A stretch of DNA of 6,639 nucleotides, from the NCBI GenBank assembly GCA_030043235.1, contig JASHYF010000443.1, positions 1-6,639 of the forward strand, in the 5' to 3' direction. Below the pieces are notes generated by a model. It was not told the origin of the DNA, made no database searches, and saw nothing but the letters and a program-made list of their open reading frames with translations. Both the position numbers and the translations under genes were made by a program. Shown here piece after piece: positions 5,710 to 6,639 of this stretch. Every line of letters begins with the position of its first letter. Position 1 is the first letter of the stretch. The stretch is from Solirubrobacteraceae bacterium. Lineage in GTDB: Bacteria; Actinomycetota; Thermoleophilia; Solirubrobacterales; Solirubrobacteraceae.

Positions 5710-5801
5710 TCAGACCCCCGGCGGGAACGGCGCCGATGCGACCTGCGCTCCCCGGCGGGAGCGACGCCGCTGCGGCTTCAGGCTCCCGGCGGGAACGGCG
5801 C
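5710..5801. repeat. Three-copy repeat with exact 34-bp period, including copies of the carboxypeptidase gene tail
   Basis: Cores start at 5717, 5751 and 5785. The first and third cores are identical over 17 bp (CCCGGCGGGAACGGCGC) and the second differs at two positions. The third copy is the 3' end of the D,D-carboxypeptidase gene: read leftwards, 5801-5778 encodes APFPPGA then TGA. Bases 5733-5710 match this segment at 22 of 24 positions and encode APFPPGV then TGA in another frame. The middle copy (5767-5744) reads ASLPPGS without a stop. The sequence between cores is less conserved. Confidence 0.7.
5746..5763 (-). terminator. GC-rich hairpin 14 nt after the carboxypeptidase stop, possible terminator
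   Basis: CGCTCCC-CGGC-GGGAGCG forms a perfect 7-bp stem with a 4-nt loop within the middle 34-bp repeat copy. It lies where transcription of the carboxypeptidase should end and before the dehydrogenase operon promoter. There is no T-tract, so intrinsic termination is doubtful, although high-GC actinobacteria often use such hairpins. Confidence 0.35.
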
Positions 5802-6638
5802 TTCGGGCACGGCCGGCTGGTGGTAGACGTCCTCGAAGCCGAGGTCGAGCAGCTCGCGTGCCTGCGTGCCGGGTTCTTCGGAGTGCAGCACGATCGCGCC
5901 AAGGCGTACGCCGTGGCGTTCGGCGGTGGCGACGAGGCAGCGCCCGGCGGCTTCGGTCTGCCCGGTCTTCATGCCGGTGGCGCCGGGGTAGCCGTAGATG
6001 AGCAGCGGGTTGTTGTTGTACAGGTAGAGCTTGCCGCCGGGGATGGGGAAGGGGATGACGGCGTAGTAGGTGCGCACGACGGCGGCGATGCGCGGCTGGC
6101 GCATGTCCACGTGCGCGAGGATGGCGAGGTCGGCGGCGCAGGAGTAGTTGCCTTCGTTGTAGTAGCCGGACGGCGACGAGTAGCGGGTGCACCCGAGCCC
6201 GAGCTTGGCGGCCTCGAGGTTCATGAGCGTGACGAAGCGGTTGACGCTGCCGGCCACGTGCTGGGCGAGCGCCACCGCGGCGTCGTTGCCGGACGGCAGC
6301 AGCAGGCCGTAGAGCAGGCTCTCGAGCGGCACGTGACGGCCGAGCGGCAGCACGCCGACCTTCGAGCCGGGCATGTCGACGGCTTCCTTGGTGATGAGGA
6401 CGGGCGCGTTCGGCGGCGCGGAGAGGACGACGAGCAGCGCGGTCATCATCTTCGTGAGGCTCGCGATCGGCAGGCGCGCGTAGGGGTTGAGCTGCCACAG
6501 GACCTGGCCGGTCGACAGGTTGAAGAGCAGGCCGGCGCGGGGAGGGTCGCTGAAGTCGATCTGCACCGGGTCGCGCTGCGGCGAGGAGATGCCGCCGAGC
6601 GAGAGCGCGGGCGCGGCAAGTGGGAAGCCGTGCAGGGA
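5778..6638 (-). CDS. D-alanyl-D-alanine carboxypeptidase (peptidase S11, PBP5/DacF-like), N-terminus outside the window
   Basis: This penicillin-binding protein removes the terminal D-Ala from peptidoglycan stem pentapeptides outside the membrane. The frame is open to the window edge, with 24 codons upstream of the internal GTG at 6566 and no obvious signal peptide start, so the gene begins outside. Counting from codon 6566 as 1, all three active-site motifs are present: SLTK at 36-39 (nucleophile Ser36), SGN at 92-94 and KTG at 200-202. PIASLTKMMTALLV and GMKTGQT are strongly S11-like. The protein ends about 60 residues after KTG with PAVPEAPFPPGA. It therefore lacks the long C-terminal beta domain and amphipathic anchor of E. 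coli PBP5, and must be held by an N-terminal anchor or be secreted. The gene's last 24 bp are repeated downstream. Function confident; the paralogue cannot be named. Confidence 0.92.
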   Translation of the reverse strand, partial: SLHGFPLAAPALSLGGISSPQRDPVQIDFSDPPRAGLLFNLSTGQVLWQLNPYARLPIASLTKMMTALLVVLSAPPNAPVLITKEAVDMPGSKVGVLPLGRHVPLESLLYGLLLPSGNDAAVALAQHVAGSVNRFVTLMNLEAAKLGLGCTRYSSPSGYYNEGNYSCAADLAILAHVDMRQPRIAAVVRTYYAVIPFPIPGGKLYLYNNNPLLIYGYPGATGMKTGQTEAAGRCLVATAERHGVRLGAIVLHSEEPGTQARELLDLGFEDVYHQPAVPEAPFPPGA

Positions 6639-6639
6639 T

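Noticed and set aside
5710..5801. CRISPR-like array (repeats at 34-bp period)
   Set aside because: Only three copies, with 17-bp gaps that are partly similar to each other rather than unique spacers, and one copy is the coding end of a gene. No cas genes are present.

Overview
The window is very GC-rich with dense coding on both strands and GTG as well as ATG starts. It carries typical actinobacterial gene families: a paired acyl-CoA dehydrogenase operon, a D,D-carboxypeptidase, and a secreted GH76 glycosidase. This suggests a high-GC Gram-positive bacterium. Thermoleophilia/Solirubrobacterales-like is my guess from the gene style; I could not test it. I see no tRNA, rRNA, CRISPR array, transposase or phage gene.

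Layout. At 1-723 (+) is the 3' part of a classical short-chain dehydrogenase whose NAD(P)-binding N-terminus lies outside the window. At 832-2136 (-) is a secreted GH76 (alpha-1,6-mannanase-type) glycosidase with an Ala/Pro repeat linker. Divergent from it across 58 bp is a membrane-anchored lytic-transglycosylase-like protein (2195-3247, +), whose catalytic domain is interrupted by a Gly-rich repeat with strong G-quadruplex character. Its 3' end overlaps by 20 bp, tail to tail, an acyl-CoA dehydrogenase operon read leftwards. That operon runs: alpha-type subunit (5616-4399), a 12-codon ORF (4402-4364), then beta-type subunit (4367-3228). A palindrome typical of TetR-family operators lies just upstream of the alpha subunit. 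At the right edge (6638-5778, -) is a D-alanyl-D-alanine carboxypeptidase lacking its N-terminus. A 34-bp-period repeat containing degenerate copies of this gene's own 3' end follows it.

How the genes may work together. The two dehydrogenases look like a heteromeric enzyme. Only the upstream subunit has a recognisable catalytic glutamate, and the junction between them has two ATGA stop/start overlaps through the mini-ORF, which has a good Shine-Dalgarno sequence while the beta subunit has none. The GH76, lytic transglycosylase and carboxypeptidase genes all act outside the membrane on glycans or peptidoglycan, but only the first two could share a control region.

I found no unknown defence or mobile system. 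The most unusual items are the mini-ORF relay, the G4-forming insertion in the transglycosylase domain, the duplicated carboxypeptidase gene tail, and the recurrence of in-frame short tandem repeats in the three left-hand genes.
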